Shown piece after piece: positions 46,230-54,723 of a stretch of 64,000 nucleotides of DNA. Below the pieces are notes generated by a model. It ran no database searches. It saw only the letters and a list, made by a program, of their open reading frames with translations, and was not told the DNA's origin. Origin of the DNA: Streptomyces gilvus (lineage in GTDB: Bacteria > Actinomycetota > Actinomycetes > Streptomycetales > Streptomycetaceae); contig NZ_JAKWBE010000011.1 of NCBI RefSeq assembly GCF_022513565.1, positions 1 to 64,000 on the forward strand, in the 5' to 3' direction. Every line of letters starts with the position of its first letter. The stretch's first letter is position 1. The position numbers and the translations under genes were made by a program.

Positions 46230-46493
46230 TCAGTCGTCGTACTGGAACCGGGCCTTGAGGATCTTCACTTCCTTCTCGTCCGCCCGGTACACCAGCCGGT
46301 GCTCGTCGTCGATCCGGCGGGACCAGTAGCCGGACAGGTCACCCTTGAGAGGCTCGGGCTTGCCGATGCCGCCGAAGGGATCCCGCTGGATCTCGCCGAT
46401 CAGGCGCGTGATCCTTCGGGCCATCTTGCGGTCCGAGCCGAGCCAGAACAGAAAGTCCTCCCAGCCGTCGGGGTCGAAATGGACACTCCTCAC
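46230..46493 (-). CDS. yoeB: Txe/YoeB-type ribonuclease toxin
   Basis: An 87-residue toxin of the RelE superfamily. Motifs: [49 protein letters not shown] (Glu/His/Arg active-site region) and the C-terminal RFQYDD in place of the usual RYHY. It is predicted to cleave mRNA at the ribosomal A site. It follows the antitoxin with a 4-bp ATGA overlap, the standard antitoxin-first order. The altered C-terminal Tyr region (Gln for His) might affect activity. Confidence 0.93.
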   Translation of the reverse strand: MRSVHFDPDGWEDFLFWLGSDRKMARRITRLIGEIQRDPFGGIGKPEPLKGDLSGYWSRRIDDEHRLVYRADEKEVKILKARFQYDD

Positions 46494-46762
46494 CCGTCAC
46501 CCGCCAAGTCCTGCAGTTCCTCGACGGTCTTGGCGATGGAGGCGGTTCCCGCCTTGTCGCGGGCGACGGCTTCCATGAGGCGCCGGGCGTTCGCGGGAGA
46601 ACGCAGGAGGTAGATCGTCTCCTGCCAGGACTCGTAGTCGTCGGCTGACATCAGGACGGCGTCGCCGCCCTTCGAACTGATGCGCACGGGGACGTGATCG
46701 TCGTTGACTCGTTTGATCAGGGGGAACAGGTCCCGACGTGCCTCACTGGCGCTTATTGTCAT
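46490..46762 (-). CDS. yefM: YefM/Phd-type antitoxin
   Basis: A 90-residue antitoxin, [20 protein letters not shown], the classical Phd/YefM N-terminal DNA-binding domain; [20 protein letters not shown] follows, and a flexible acidic C-terminus binds YoeB. It would neutralise the toxin and repress the operon. The ATG at 46762 is preceded by GAGGGG; an ATG nine codons earlier is less likely. Palindromes suited to YefM lie upstream. Confidence 0.93.
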   Translation of the reverse strand: MTISASEARRDLFPLIKRVNDDHVPVRISSKGGDAVLMSADDYESWQETIYLLRSPANARRLMEAVARDKAGTASIAKTVEELQDLAGDG

Positions 46763-46778
46763 GACGACACCCCTCTCA

Positions 46779-46829
46779 TCCGGTACCAAGGAACAGTACT
46801 ACCTCGGTACGGGATTCCGGTACCGGAAT
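46779..46829. promoter_or_regulatory. yefM-yoeB operator region with a 16-bp perfect palindrome
   Basis: The perfect palindrome ATTCCGGTACCGGAAT occupies 46814-46829, and a second CCGGTACC lies at 46780-46787, with CGGTAC again at 46805-46810. A long palindrome plus shorter repeat is the usual arrangement of YefM operators. It immediately follows the end of the upstream dipeptidase gene. Confidence 0.6.
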
Positions 46830-46830
46830 G

Positions 46831-48018
46831 TCAGCCGTCCAGTTCCCCGATCGTCGCGTTCGAGGGCGCCCGGCGGGCCTGCAGACCGTGGGCCACGTCC
46901 TCCGCCGCGCCCAGCACCCGTACCGCGTTCTGCCAGGTCAGCTTGGCGAGGTCCGCTGAGGACCAGCCTCGCTCCAGCAGTTCCGCCACGAGGTTGGGAT
47001 AGCCGGAGACGTCGCTGAGGCCGTCGGGGGTGAAGGCCGTGCCGTCGTAGTCGCCGCCGATGCCGAGGTGGTCGACTCCGGCGACCTCGCGCATGTGGTC
47101 GAGGTGGTCGGCGACGGTCGAGACGGTCGCGACCGGGCGCGGGTTGCGCTCCTCGAAGGCGCGGTGCAGCTTCATCGCCTCCTCGCCGGTGTCGAGGTGG
47201 TGGAAGCCGTGGGAGCGCAGGTTCTCGTCGGCGGCGGACGTCCAGTCCACGGCGGCCTGGAGCACGAACTTCGGCACGAAGGTGACCATCGCGACGCCGC
47301 CGTTGCCCGGGAGGCGTTCGAGGACGTCGTCCGGGATGTTGCGGGGGTGGTCGCAGACGGCCCGGGAGGAGGAGTGCGAGAAGATCACCGGCGCGCTGGT
47401 GGCGTCCAGCGCGTCCCGCATGGTCGTCGGGGCCACGTGCGAGAGGTCGACGAGCATGCCGAGCCGGTTCATCTCCCGCACGACCTCACGGCCGAAGGCG
47501 GTCAGGCCGCCGGCCGCGGGCTCGTCGGTCGCCGAGTCCGCCCAGTCGTTGTTGTCGTTGTGGGTGAGCGTCATGTAGCGGACGCCGAGCGCGTACAGCC
47601 CGCGCAGGGTGCCGAGCGAGTTGGCGATGGAGTGCCCGCCCTCGGCGCCCATCAGGGAGGCGATACGGCCCTCGGCCCGGGCCGTCTCCATGTCCGCGGC
47701 CGTCAGCGCGGGCGCCAGGTCCGCCGGATACCGCGCCAGCAGCTGCCGTACGCAGTCGATCTGCTCCAGCGTCGCCGGCACCGCGTCCGGCAGGTCCGAG
47801 CGCACGTACACCGACCAGTACTGCGCCCCGACCCCGCCCTCGCGCAGCCGCGGCAGGTCGGTGTGCAGGTGCGCGTTCTGGGGTACGGCGATGTCGCGGG
47901 CGGCGAGGTCGTAGCGGACCTGCTCGCGCAGCGCGTACGGCAGGTCGTTGTGGCCGTCGACGACCGGGAACTCGCGCAGGAGTTCCCGGGCCTCGTCCAG
48001 GAAGCTCACGGTCGTCAC
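46831..48018 (-). CDS. Membrane dipeptidase (peptidase M19 family)
   Basis: A 395-residue zinc dipeptidase of the renal dipeptidase family with ligands intact: [13 protein letters not shown] (His, Asp), [13 protein letters not shown] (bridging Glu), [11 protein letters not shown] (His) and [17 protein letters not shown] (His), with [11 protein letters not shown] near the C-terminus. It may hydrolyse dipeptides, including D-amino-acid-containing wall fragments. The GTG at 48018 overlaps the purE stop by 4 bp, so it is translationally coupled to purK-purE despite the unrelated function. Its inactive paralogue lies downstream beyond the toxin-antitoxin pair. Confidence 0.95.
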   Translation of the reverse strand: MTTVSFLDEARELLREFPVVDGHNDLPYALREQVRYDLAARDIAVPQNAHLHTDLPRLREGGVGAQYWSVYVRSDLPDAVPATLEQIDCVRQLLARYPADLAPALTAADMETARAEGRIASLMGAEGGHSIANSLGTLRGLYALGVRYMTLTHNDNNDWADSATDEPAAGGLTAFGREVVREMNRLGMLVDLSHVAPTTMRDALDATSAPVIFSHSSSRAVCDHPRNIPDDVLERLPGNGGVAMVTFVPKFVLQAAVDWTSAADENLRSHGFHHLDTGEEAMKLHRAFEERNPRPVATVSTVADHLDHMREVAGVDHLGIGGDYDGTAFTPDGLSDVSGYPNLVAELLERGWSSADLAKLTWQNAVRVLGAAEDVAHGLQARRAPSNATIGELDG

Positions 48019-48539
48019 TTCCCGAAGCCGAAACCGCCGCCGTTGCCCTCGACCTTGGCGCGCAGCCGCTTGCCCTTCTCGGTGGCCTGGTCGTTGAGGT
48101 CCTGCTGGAAGTCCCGCATCCGCTGCAGCAGGTCCTCGTCGTGCGCGGCGAGGATCCGGGCCGCCAGCAGACCGGCGTTGCGGGCCCCGGCGACGGACAC
48201 CGTGGCGACCGGGACGCCGGCCGGCATCTGCACGATGGAGAGCAGGGAGTCCATGCCGTCCAGGTACTTCAGCGGCACGGGCACGCCGATCACCGGGAGC
48301 GGGGTGACGGAGGCGAGCATGCCGGGCAGGTGGGCGGCGCCGCCGGCCCCCGCGATGATCACCTTCAGCCCCCGCTCGGCCGCCTGCTCGCCGTAGGTGA
48401 CCATCTCGCGCGGCATCCGGTGCGCGGAGACGACGTCGACCTCGTACGCGATCTCGAACTCGTCGAGTGCCTTGGCGGCGGCCTCCATGACGGGCCAGTC
48501 GCTGTCCGACCCCATGACGATGCCTACGACTGGGCTCAT
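48015..48539 (-). CDS. purE: N5-carboxyaminoimidazole ribonucleotide mutase
   Basis: A 174-residue class I PurE converting N5-CAIR to CAIR in purine biosynthesis. Signatures: [27 protein letters not shown] (active-site His), [14 protein letters not shown] and [20 protein letters not shown]. The ATG overlaps the purK stop by 4 bp, and its own stop overlaps the dipeptidase GTG, giving a tightly coupled purK-purE-dipeptidase unit. The C-terminal tail ([10 protein letters not shown]) is an extra Gly-rich stretch. Confidence 0.97.
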   Translation of the reverse strand: MSPVVGIVMGSDSDWPVMEAAAKALDEFEIAYEVDVVSAHRMPREMVTYGEQAAERGLKVIIAGAGGAAHLPGMLASVTPLPVIGVPVPLKYLDGMDSLLSIVQMPAGVPVATVSVAGARNAGLLAARILAAHDEDLLQRMRDFQQDLNDQATEKGKRLRAKVEGNGGGFGFGK

Positions 48540-49675
48540 TCTGTGATCGTGCCTCTCAGGTAACCGGCTGCGTGACGTGCGCGTTCGAGGACGTCGTCCA
48601 GGTCGTCGCCGTAGGTGTTGACGTGGCCCACCTTGCGGCCGGGCTTCACGTCCTTGCCGTACATGTGGATCTTCAGCTGGGGGTCGCGGGCCATGCAGTG
48701 CAGGTACGCGGAGTACATGTCCGGGTAGTCGCCGCCGAGGACGTTGACCATGACCGTCCACTTCGCGCGGGGGCGCGGGTCGCCGAGGGGGAGGTCGAGG
48801 ACGGCGCGGACGTGGTTGGCGAACTGGGAGGTGATCGCGCCGTCCTGGGACCAGTGGCCCGAGTTGTGGGGGCGCATGGCCAGTTCGTTGACGAGGATGC
48901 GGCCGTCGCGGGTCTGGAACAGCTCCACGGCGAGGTGGCCGACGACGCCCAGCTCCTTCGCGATGGTCAGCGCCATCTCCTCGGCCCGCAGGGCCAGGGA
49001 CTCGTCCAGATCCGGGGCCGGGGCGACGACCGTGTCGCAGACGCCGTTGACCTGCTGGGACTCCACGACCGGGTAGGCGACCGCCTGGCCGTGCGGGGAG
49101 CGGACGACGTTCGCGGCGAGTTCGCGGACGTAGTCGACCTTCTCCTCGGCGAGGACCGGGACGCCGGCGCGGAAGGGGTCCTCGGCCTCCTCCGCGCTGT
49201 CCACGACCCACACGCCCTTGCCGTCGTAGCCGCCGCGGACGGTCTTGAGGACGACCGGGAAGCCGTCGCCCTCCGCCGCGAAGGCCGCCACGTCGGCCGG
49301 GTCGCTGACGATCCGGTGCCGGGGGCAGGGGATGCCGAGCGCGTCCAGCCGTGCGCGCATCACGCCCTTGTCCTGGGCGTGCACCAGCGCGTCGGGGCCG
49401 GGGCGCACGGGGATGCCGTCCGCCTCCAGGGCGCGGAGGTGCTCGGTGGGTACGTGTTCGTGATCGAAGGTGATCACGTCGCAGCCCTGCGCGAAGGCGC
49501 GGAGCGTGTCGAGGTCGCGATAGTCGCCCACGACGACATCGCCGACGACCTGCGCCGCGGAATCCTGAGGGGTGTCACTGAGGAGCTTGAACCTGATGCC
49601 CAGCGGGATGCCCGCCTCGTGCGTCATACGCGCGAGCTGACCCCCGCCGACCATGCCGACTACCGGGAACGTCAC
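48536..49675 (-). CDS. purK: N5-carboxyaminoimidazole ribonucleotide synthase
   Basis: A 379-residue ATP-grasp enzyme that carboxylates AIR using ATP and bicarbonate. It begins [18 protein letters not shown]; the ATP-grasp core shows [35 protein letters not shown] and [20 protein letters not shown], all typical of PurK. It is first in the purK-purE operon. Its promoter lies in the 200-bp gap shared with the divergent GtrA gene. Confidence 0.97.
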   Translation of the reverse strand: MTFPVVGMVGGGQLARMTHEAGIPLGIRFKLLSDTPQDSAAQVVGDVVVGDYRDLDTLRAFAQGCDVITFDHEHVPTEHLRALEADGIPVRPGPDALVHAQDKGVMRARLDALGIPCPRHRIVSDPADVAAFAAEGDGFPVVLKTVRGGYDGKGVWVVDSAEEAEDPFRAGVPVLAEEKVDYVRELAANVVRSPHGQAVAYPVVESQQVNGVCDTVVAPAPDLDESLALRAEEMALTIAKELGVVGHLAVELFQTRDGRILVNELAMRPHNSGHWSQDGAITSQFANHVRAVLDLPLGDPRPRAKWTVMVNVLGGDYPDMYSAYLHCMARDPQLKIHMYGKDVKPGRKVGHVNTYGDDLDDVLERARHAAGYLRGTITE

Positions 49676-49877
49676 GCCCCTAGGGTATCGGCCGCGGAGC
49701 CGCGACCGATTTCCGGTCGAAATCTCGCCCTCTTACCGGGCTCTTCCCGCACTTTTCATCCTCTTCCCGCCCTCTTCCCAAGCTGTTTCCGACCCGTGAA
49801 CTCATGCACGGGAGATTGAGAGGCTGGGTGGTTAGCATGGCTTCAGTTGCCGAGAACGAGCACGCACATCGACCCGG

Positions 49878-50399
49878 ATGGGGGCCTTCAGGACCATGGG
49901 ACAAGGTTCCTCAGGGCTGCGAAGGCTCGCACAGGAGATCGCCAAGTTCGGTGCGGTGGGTGCCCTCGGTACCGTCGTGAACTTCGGTGTCTCCAACCTG
50001 CTGTGGCATCTGACCACCCTGCAGGCGGTGCGCGCGAACGTGATCGCCACGGTGGTCGCCATCGGCGTCAACTATCTGGGCTTCCGGTACTTCACCTACC
50101 GTGACCGCGACAAGGGCGCCCGGACCAAGGAACTCACGCTTTTCCTGGTCTTCAGCCTGATCGGCCTGGTGATCGAGAACGGTGTGCTATACGCCGCGAT
50201 CTACGGCTTCGGCTGGGACAGCTCGCTGCAGCGCAACATCTTCAAGGTCGTCGGCATCGGCCTGGGCACGCTGTTCCGGTTCTGGTCCTACCGCACCTGG
50301 GTCTTCAAGGCCCTGCCGGTCGCGGACGCGGAGGCCCTGCTGGAGGCGGAGGCGATGAAGCGCTCCGTGACCCCGAAGACGGAACAGCGGGTCAGCTGA
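49878..50399 (+). CDS. GtrA-family membrane protein
   Basis: A 173-residue protein with four predicted membrane helices: GAVGALGTVVNFGVSNLLW, ANVIATVVAIGVNYLGFRYF, LFLVFSLIGLVIENGVLYAA and IFKVVGIGLGTLFRFWSYRT, with the family's FRFWSYRTWVF ending. GtrA proteins are thought to help move lipid-linked sugars across the membrane. The ATG at 49896 is a possible alternative start. The same gene follows purK in mycobacteria (recalled Rv3277), so this is conserved context. Confidence 0.9.
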   Translation: MGAFRTMGQGSSGLRRLAQEIAKFGAVGALGTVVNFGVSNLLWHLTTLQAVRANVIATVVAIGVNYLGFRYFTYRDRDKGARTKELTLFLVFSLIGLVIENGVLYAAIYGFGWDSSLQRNIFKVVGIGLGTLFRFWSYRTWVFKALPVADAEALLEAEAMKRSVTPKTEQRVS

Positions 50400-50831
50400 C
50401 ACCCGCCACCCTGCCCGGCCCCGGGGCCTCGTCCCACCTGACACCCCGCCCATTCGGCGCTCGGCTCGTCTGCCCCCCGACCGGTTCGGCCCCGGCGCCC
50501 CGCCCGCCCGACACATGGCCCGCGCATTCAGACCGACCGCCCGAAACCCCGCACCCGCCTGGTCTGCCGGCCACCCACTCGACACCCCGGCCACCCGACA
50601 CCCGGCCCTTCGGTAGCCGGGACTCCGGGCCGCCTGGTGTCCAGCCCTCGGGCACCCCGCTCATGCGACGCCCGGCCCAGCGGCGCCCCGGCACCTCGGG
50701 CCGCCTGATGTCCGGCGTTCGACACCCCACTCATTCGGCGCCTGGCACCCGACAACCCGTCGGCCTGACCGCCGCCCTTCGGATCCCCCCGACACGCGCC
50801 TCGCCTGACGCCGGTCCGCCCGATTCCCGGC
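50400..50831. repeat. Low-complexity C-rich spacer with degenerate repeats
   Basis: 432 bp composed of short degenerate units such as CGACACCCGGCC, CTCATTCGGCGCC and GGGCCGCCTGATGTCC (for example 50631-50640 against 50701-50712). The long open frames across it are compositional. No promoter or gene is seen. It separates the convergent GtrA and histidine kinase genes. Confidence 0.6.
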
Positions 50832-52121
50832 TCACCTGACCGTCGGTTCCTCGTCCTCCGGCTGTGGGCGCTTCAGTGGGGGGGTGCGGGAGAGGAACAG
50901 GCCGAAGACCGGGGGTTTTGTCTGGAGCATTTCCAGGCGGCCGCCGTCCGCCTCCGCCAGGTCGCGGGCCACCGCGAGTCCGATGCCCGTGGAGTTGCGG
51001 CCGCTGATGGTCCGCTCGAAGATCCGCGCCCCGAGGTCGGCCGGCACGCCGGGTCCCTCGTCGGTGACCTCCACGACGGCCTGGTTGCCGGTGACGCGGG
51101 TGCGCAGCGCCACCGTGCCGCCGCCGTGCATGAGCGAGTTCTCGATCAGCGCCGCCAGCACCTGGGCGACGGCGCCCGGCGTGCCCACGGCCTGCAGATG
51201 CCGCTTGCCGGAGCTGACGATGGCCCGCCCGGCGCTGCGGTACGCGGGCCGCCACTCGGCGAGCTGCTGCTGGATGACCTCGTCGAGGTCGAAGGAGACG
51301 GCGTTGCCGGCGCGCGGGTCGCGGGAGTTGGTGAGGAGACGTTCCACCACGTCCGTCAGCCGCTCCACCTGGGTGAGCGCCACGTTGGCCTCCTCCTTCA
51401 CGGTGTCCGGGTCATCCGTGAGGGTGATCTCCTCCAGCCGCATCGACAGCGCGGTCAGCGGCGTACGGAGCTGGTGGGAGGCGTCGGCGGCCAGCCGCCG
51501 CTCGGCGGTGAGCATCCGGGCGATGCGCTCGGCGGAGGAGTCCAGCACATCGGCGACCCGGTCCAGCTCGGGCACGCCGTACCGCTTGTGGCGGGGCCGC
51601 GGGTCGCCGGAGCCGAGCCGTTCGGCGGTCTCGGCGAGGTCGGTGAGCGGGGAGGCGAGCCGGTTGGCCTGCCGGATGGCGAGCAGGACGGCGGCCACGA
51701 CCGCGAGCAGCGCGACCAGGCCGATGATCAGCAGGGTCCGGCCGACCTCGCGGCTGACGGTCGAGCGGGGCTCCTCGATGACGACCGTCTCGCCCTCCTC
51801 GCCCTTGGCGTGCCCGCGGATGACCTCGCCCTCGGGCTTGGTGCCGAGGGTGAAGACGGGCTGCCCCGGGATCTGCACGATGGCGTACCGCTCCCCGGTG
51901 ACCTGGCTCTTGAGCACGTCCGGGCTGACGGTCCGGGTCCCGGGCGCGGCCCCGCTCAGCCGGCTGTCCACGATGCTGGCCAGCCGCTGCGCCTCGGAAC
52001 TCACCCGTTCCTGGGCGCTGCTGCTGATGGTCCGCGTCTCGACGATCACCAGGGAGACCCCGAAGACGGCGATGACCACCAGCACGACAGCGAGGGTGGA
52101 CTGAATCAGACGACGACGCAC
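50832..52121 (-). CDS. Two-component sensor histidine kinase
   Basis: A 429-residue kinase. TM1 is about 8-28 and TM2 about 130-150; between them is a roughly 100-residue extracytoplasmic sensor. HAMP follows (about 150-205), then HisKA with the phospho-acceptor in ADASHQLRTPLTAL (H216) and HATPase_c with NSLMHGGG (N box), DEGPGVPADLGARIF (G1) and STGIGLAVARDLAE (G2). It is paired with the response regulator upstream on the same strand (69-bp gap). The ligand is unknown. Confidence 0.95.
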   Translation of the reverse strand: MRRRLIQSTLAVVLVVIAVFGVSLVIVETRTISSSAQERVSSEAQRLASIVDSRLSGAAPGTRTVSPDVLKSQVTGERYAIVQIPGQPVFTLGTKPEGEVIRGHAKGEEGETVVIEEPRSTVSREVGRTLLIIGLVALLAVVAAVLLAIRQANRLASPLTDLAETAERLGSGDPRPRHKRYGVPELDRVADVLDSSAERIARMLTAERRLAADASHQLRTPLTALSMRLEEITLTDDPDTVKEEANVALTQVERLTDVVERLLTNSRDPRAGNAVSFDLDEVIQQQLAEWRPAYRSAGRAIVSSGKRHLQAVGTPGAVAQVLAALIENSLMHGGGTVALRTRVTGNQAVVEVTDEGPGVPADLGARIFERTISGRNSTGIGLAVARDLAEADGGRLEMLQTKPPVFGLFLSRTPPLKRPQPEDEEPTVR

Positions 52122-52190
52122 GGGGCCCTCCGGGCAGGGGTTTTATGCGGACCAGTGTGCCTCGGGGCGCCTGCGACGCGCGTAAACCCT

Positions 52191-52868
52191 CTAGCTCTTC
52201 TCGAAGCGGAAGCCGACACCGCGCACGGTGGCGATGTACCGGGGGTTCGCCGCGTCGTCGCCGAGCTTCTTGCGCAGCCAGGAGATGTGCATGTCGAGCG
52301 TCTTCGTCGACGACCACCAGGTGGTGTCCCAGACCTCGCGCATCAGCTGGTCGCGGGTGACGACCCGGCCCGCGTCCCGCACGAGCACCCGCAGCAGGTC
52401 GAACTCCTTGGCGGTCAGCTGGAGTTCCTCGTCGCCCATCCAGGCCCGGTGCGACTCGACGTCGATCCGCACCCCGTGCGTGGCGGGCGGCTGCGCCGGC
52501 TCGGCCGCGCCGCGCCGCAGCAGGGCCCGCACCCGGGCGAGCAGCTCGGCGAGGCGGAACGGCTTGGTGACGTAGTCGTCGGCGCCCGCGTCGAGGCCGA
52601 CGACGGTGTCCACCTCGTCGGCCCGCGCGGTCAGGATGAGGATCGGCACGGTGTGGCCTTCGGCGCGCAGCCGGCGGGCGACCTCGAGGCCGTCCATGCC
52701 GGGCAGACCGAGGTCCAGCACGACGAGGTCGCAGCCGCCCTGCATTCCGGCGTCCAGCGCCGTGGGGCCGTCCTCGCGGACCTCGACCTCGTAACCTTCC
52801 CGGCGCAGGGCGCGGGCCAGCGGCTCCGAGATGGACGCGTCGTCCTCGGCGAGCAGTACACGGGTCAT
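52191..52868 (-). CDS. OmpR/PhoB-family response regulator
   Basis: A 225-residue regulator. The receiver domain starts MTRVLLAEDDASISEPLARA, with acidic pocket D9/D10, phospho-acceptor D52 (VVLDLGLPGMDG) and the lysine of YVTKPFRL. The C-terminal winged helix shows ELQLTAKEFDLLRVLVRDAG and TLDMHISWLRKKLGDD with RYIATVRGVGFRFE. The start at 52868 is preferred over an ATG 16 codons upstream. It pairs with the histidine kinase. Confidence 0.96.
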   Translation of the reverse strand: MTRVLLAEDDASISEPLARALRREGYEVEVREDGPTALDAGMQGGCDLVVLDLGLPGMDGLEVARRLRAEGHTVPILILTARADEVDTVVGLDAGADDYVTKPFRLAELLARVRALLRRGAAEPAQPPATHGVRIDVESHRAWMGDEELQLTAKEFDLLRVLVRDAGRVVTRDQLMREVWDTTWWSSTKTLDMHISWLRKKLGDDAANPRYIATVRGVGFRFEKS

Positions 52869-53039
52869 GAGCTGATGGTAGTCCGCTCCTGACCTGTGCT
52901 GGGGTGTGATCGGCACGCCGGCTTCTTACCTTTGACGGCTTCGAGGCGAACCTGTGACTACATGGTGCGATCGCGGTAGGGACCTTGGAAAGAGGGTGTA
53001 CGGTTCCTCGATCGCCTGTGATCCCTGTCTCAAGTCCTT

Positions 53040-53067
53040 CCATATCCGGCAGTGTCCTGCCGTATGG
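53040..53067 (+). promoter_or_regulatory. Hairpin in the leader of the peptide transporter gene
   Basis: CCATA (53040-53044) and CGGCAG (53047-53052) pair with CTGCCG (53057-53062) and TATGG (53063-53067); two bases bulge and the loop is TGTC. It lies about 95 bp before the transporter ATG in a 294-bp gap that otherwise holds no gene, and could be a leader structure or an operator. Confidence 0.45.
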
Positions 53068-53162
53068 TGAAAGTACGCCTGTAGCACTGCGGGGACCTTT
53101 GGCGCACTTGACGCCGAAGGTCTTCTTTGTGTGCGGTAAACCCCCACCAGCAAGGATCAACC

Positions 53163-54659
53163 ATGGCGTCCAGCCTGACGAAGGACTCGGTCCGCCCGGG
53201 CACCCCCGGCTCCGGGAAGACCTTCTTCGGCCACCCCCGCGGACTGGCCACCCTCTTCATGACGGAGATGTGGGAGCGATTCTCCTACTACGGCATGAAG
53301 GCCCTGCTCCCGCTGTACCTGGTCGCCCCGGGCGGCCTGCACCTGAGCGCGGCCACCGCGACCGCGATCTACTCGGTGTACCTGTCACTCGTGTACCTGC
53401 TCGCCCTGCCGGGCGGCTGGTTCGCGGACCGGGTCCTGGGTCCCCGCAAGACGGTCGCCGTGGCGGGCGCGGTCATCATGCTCGGCCATCTCACCCTGGC
53501 CCTGCCGAACGCCGGCACCTTCTACGCGGGCCTCGGTCTCGTCGCGATCGGCTCCGGTCTGCTGAAGGCCAACATCTCCACGATGGTCGGCCACCTCTAC
53601 GACGGCCCGGACGACCCGCGCCGCGACGGTGGCTTCACGGTCTTCTACATCGGCATCAACCTGGGCGCCTTCGCCGCGCCGCTGGTCATCGGCACCGTCG
53701 GCGAGAACGTCAACTGGCACCTGGGCTTCGCGCTGGCCGCGCTCGGCATGGCGCTGGGTCTGGCCCAGTTCCTGCTGGGCAGCCGGCACCTGGACGCCCG
53801 TTCGGACGTCGTGCCCACCCCGATGTCCGCCGCCGAGAAGACGGCCACGCTGCGCAAGTCGGCGCTGTGGGCGACCGTGGCGGTCGTCTTCTACGCGGTC
53901 GTCGGCTTCTCCGGCCACTACACGCTGAACTGGCTGCTGGTGCCGATCACGCTCGCCGGTCTGATCATCCCGGTGGTGGTCATCGCCCGTATCAAGCGGG
54001 ACCGCGACCTGGACCGGACCGAGCAGTCGAAGATGAGCGCCTACATCTGGTTCTTCGTCGCCGCCGCCGTCTTCTGGATGATCTACGACCAGGGTGGCTC
54101 GACGGTCTCGCTGTTCGCCGAGGCGTCCGCGAAGAACACGGTCTTCGGCTGGGAGTTCCCGGTCTCCTGGTACCAGTCGGTCAACCCGGTCATGATCATG
54201 GCGTTCGCGCCGGTCTTCGCCTGGGCGTGGCTGGCGCTCGCCCGGCGCGGCAAGGAGCCGAGCACCGCGGTGAAGTTCGCGATGGGCCTGGTGCTGATCG
54301 GGGCGTCGTTCTTCCTGTTCCTGGCGCCGCTGGCGATCGCCGACGGCGGTCACAAGGCGGCCGCGCTGTGGCTGGTCGGCATCTACTTCGTGCAGACCGT
54401 CGGTGAGCTGACGCTGTCGCCGGTGGGTCTGTCGGTGACGACGAAGATGGCGCCGGCGAAGTACGCCTCGCAGATGATGGGCGTGTGGTTCCTGGCGGTC
54501 ACCGCCGGTGACGCGACCACCGGTCTGCTGTCCATCGCCGGGGTCGACCTCAACAAGACGGGGATCGTGGCGCTGGAGGCCGTGCTCGCGGTCATCGCCG
54601 GTGCGGCGGTGTGGATGTACCGCAGGAAGGTCCGCGAACTCATGGGCGACGTGCACTGA
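53163..54659 (+). CDS. POT/PTR2-family proton-dependent oligopeptide transporter
   Basis: A 498-residue MFS protein with 12-14 helices. The POT signature is FMTEMWERFSYYGMKALLPL, including the ExxER proton-coupling motif (EMWER). GLGLVAIGSGLLKANISTMV is the second PTR2 signature, and GELTLSPVGLSVTTKMAP the helix-10 motif. It imports di- and tripeptides with protons. AAGGA precedes the ATG at 53163. It ends at the bidirectional terminator 54678-54706. A structured leader suggests regulated expression. Confidence 0.95.
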   Translation: MASSLTKDSVRPGTPGSGKTFFGHPRGLATLFMTEMWERFSYYGMKALLPLYLVAPGGLHLSAATATAIYSVYLSLVYLLALPGGWFADRVLGPRKTVAVAGAVIMLGHLTLALPNAGTFYAGLGLVAIGSGLLKANISTMVGHLYDGPDDPRRDGGFTVFYIGINLGAFAAPLVIGTVGENVNWHLGFALAALGMALGLAQFLLGSRHLDARSDVVPTPMSAAEKTATLRKSALWATVAVVFYAVVGFSGHYTLNWLLVPITLAGLIIPVVVIARIKRDRDLDRTEQSKMSAYIWFFVAAAVFWMIYDQGGSTVSLFAEASAKNTVFGWEFPVSWYQSVNPVMIMAFAPVFAWAWLALARRGKEPSTAVKFAMGLVLIGASFFLFLAPLAIADGGHKAAALWLVGIYFVQTVGELTLSPVGLSVTTKMAPAKYASQMMGVWFLAVTAGDATTGLLSIAGVDLNKTGIVALEAVLAVIAGAAVWMYRRKVRELMGDVH

Positions 54660-54677
54660 CCGTCGTCCGGCCATGGG

Positions 54678-54706
54678 CCCGCCGCACCTCTACCAGGTGC
54701 GGCGGG
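54678..54706. terminator. Bidirectional hairpin terminator
   Basis: A perfect 12-bp stem (CCCGCCGCACCT with AGGTGCGGCGGG) and a 5-nt loop, followed by TCCCTTT. It lies between the convergent transporter and surface-protein genes. Confidence 0.88.
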
Positions 54707-54723
54707 TCCCTTTGTATGACGGG

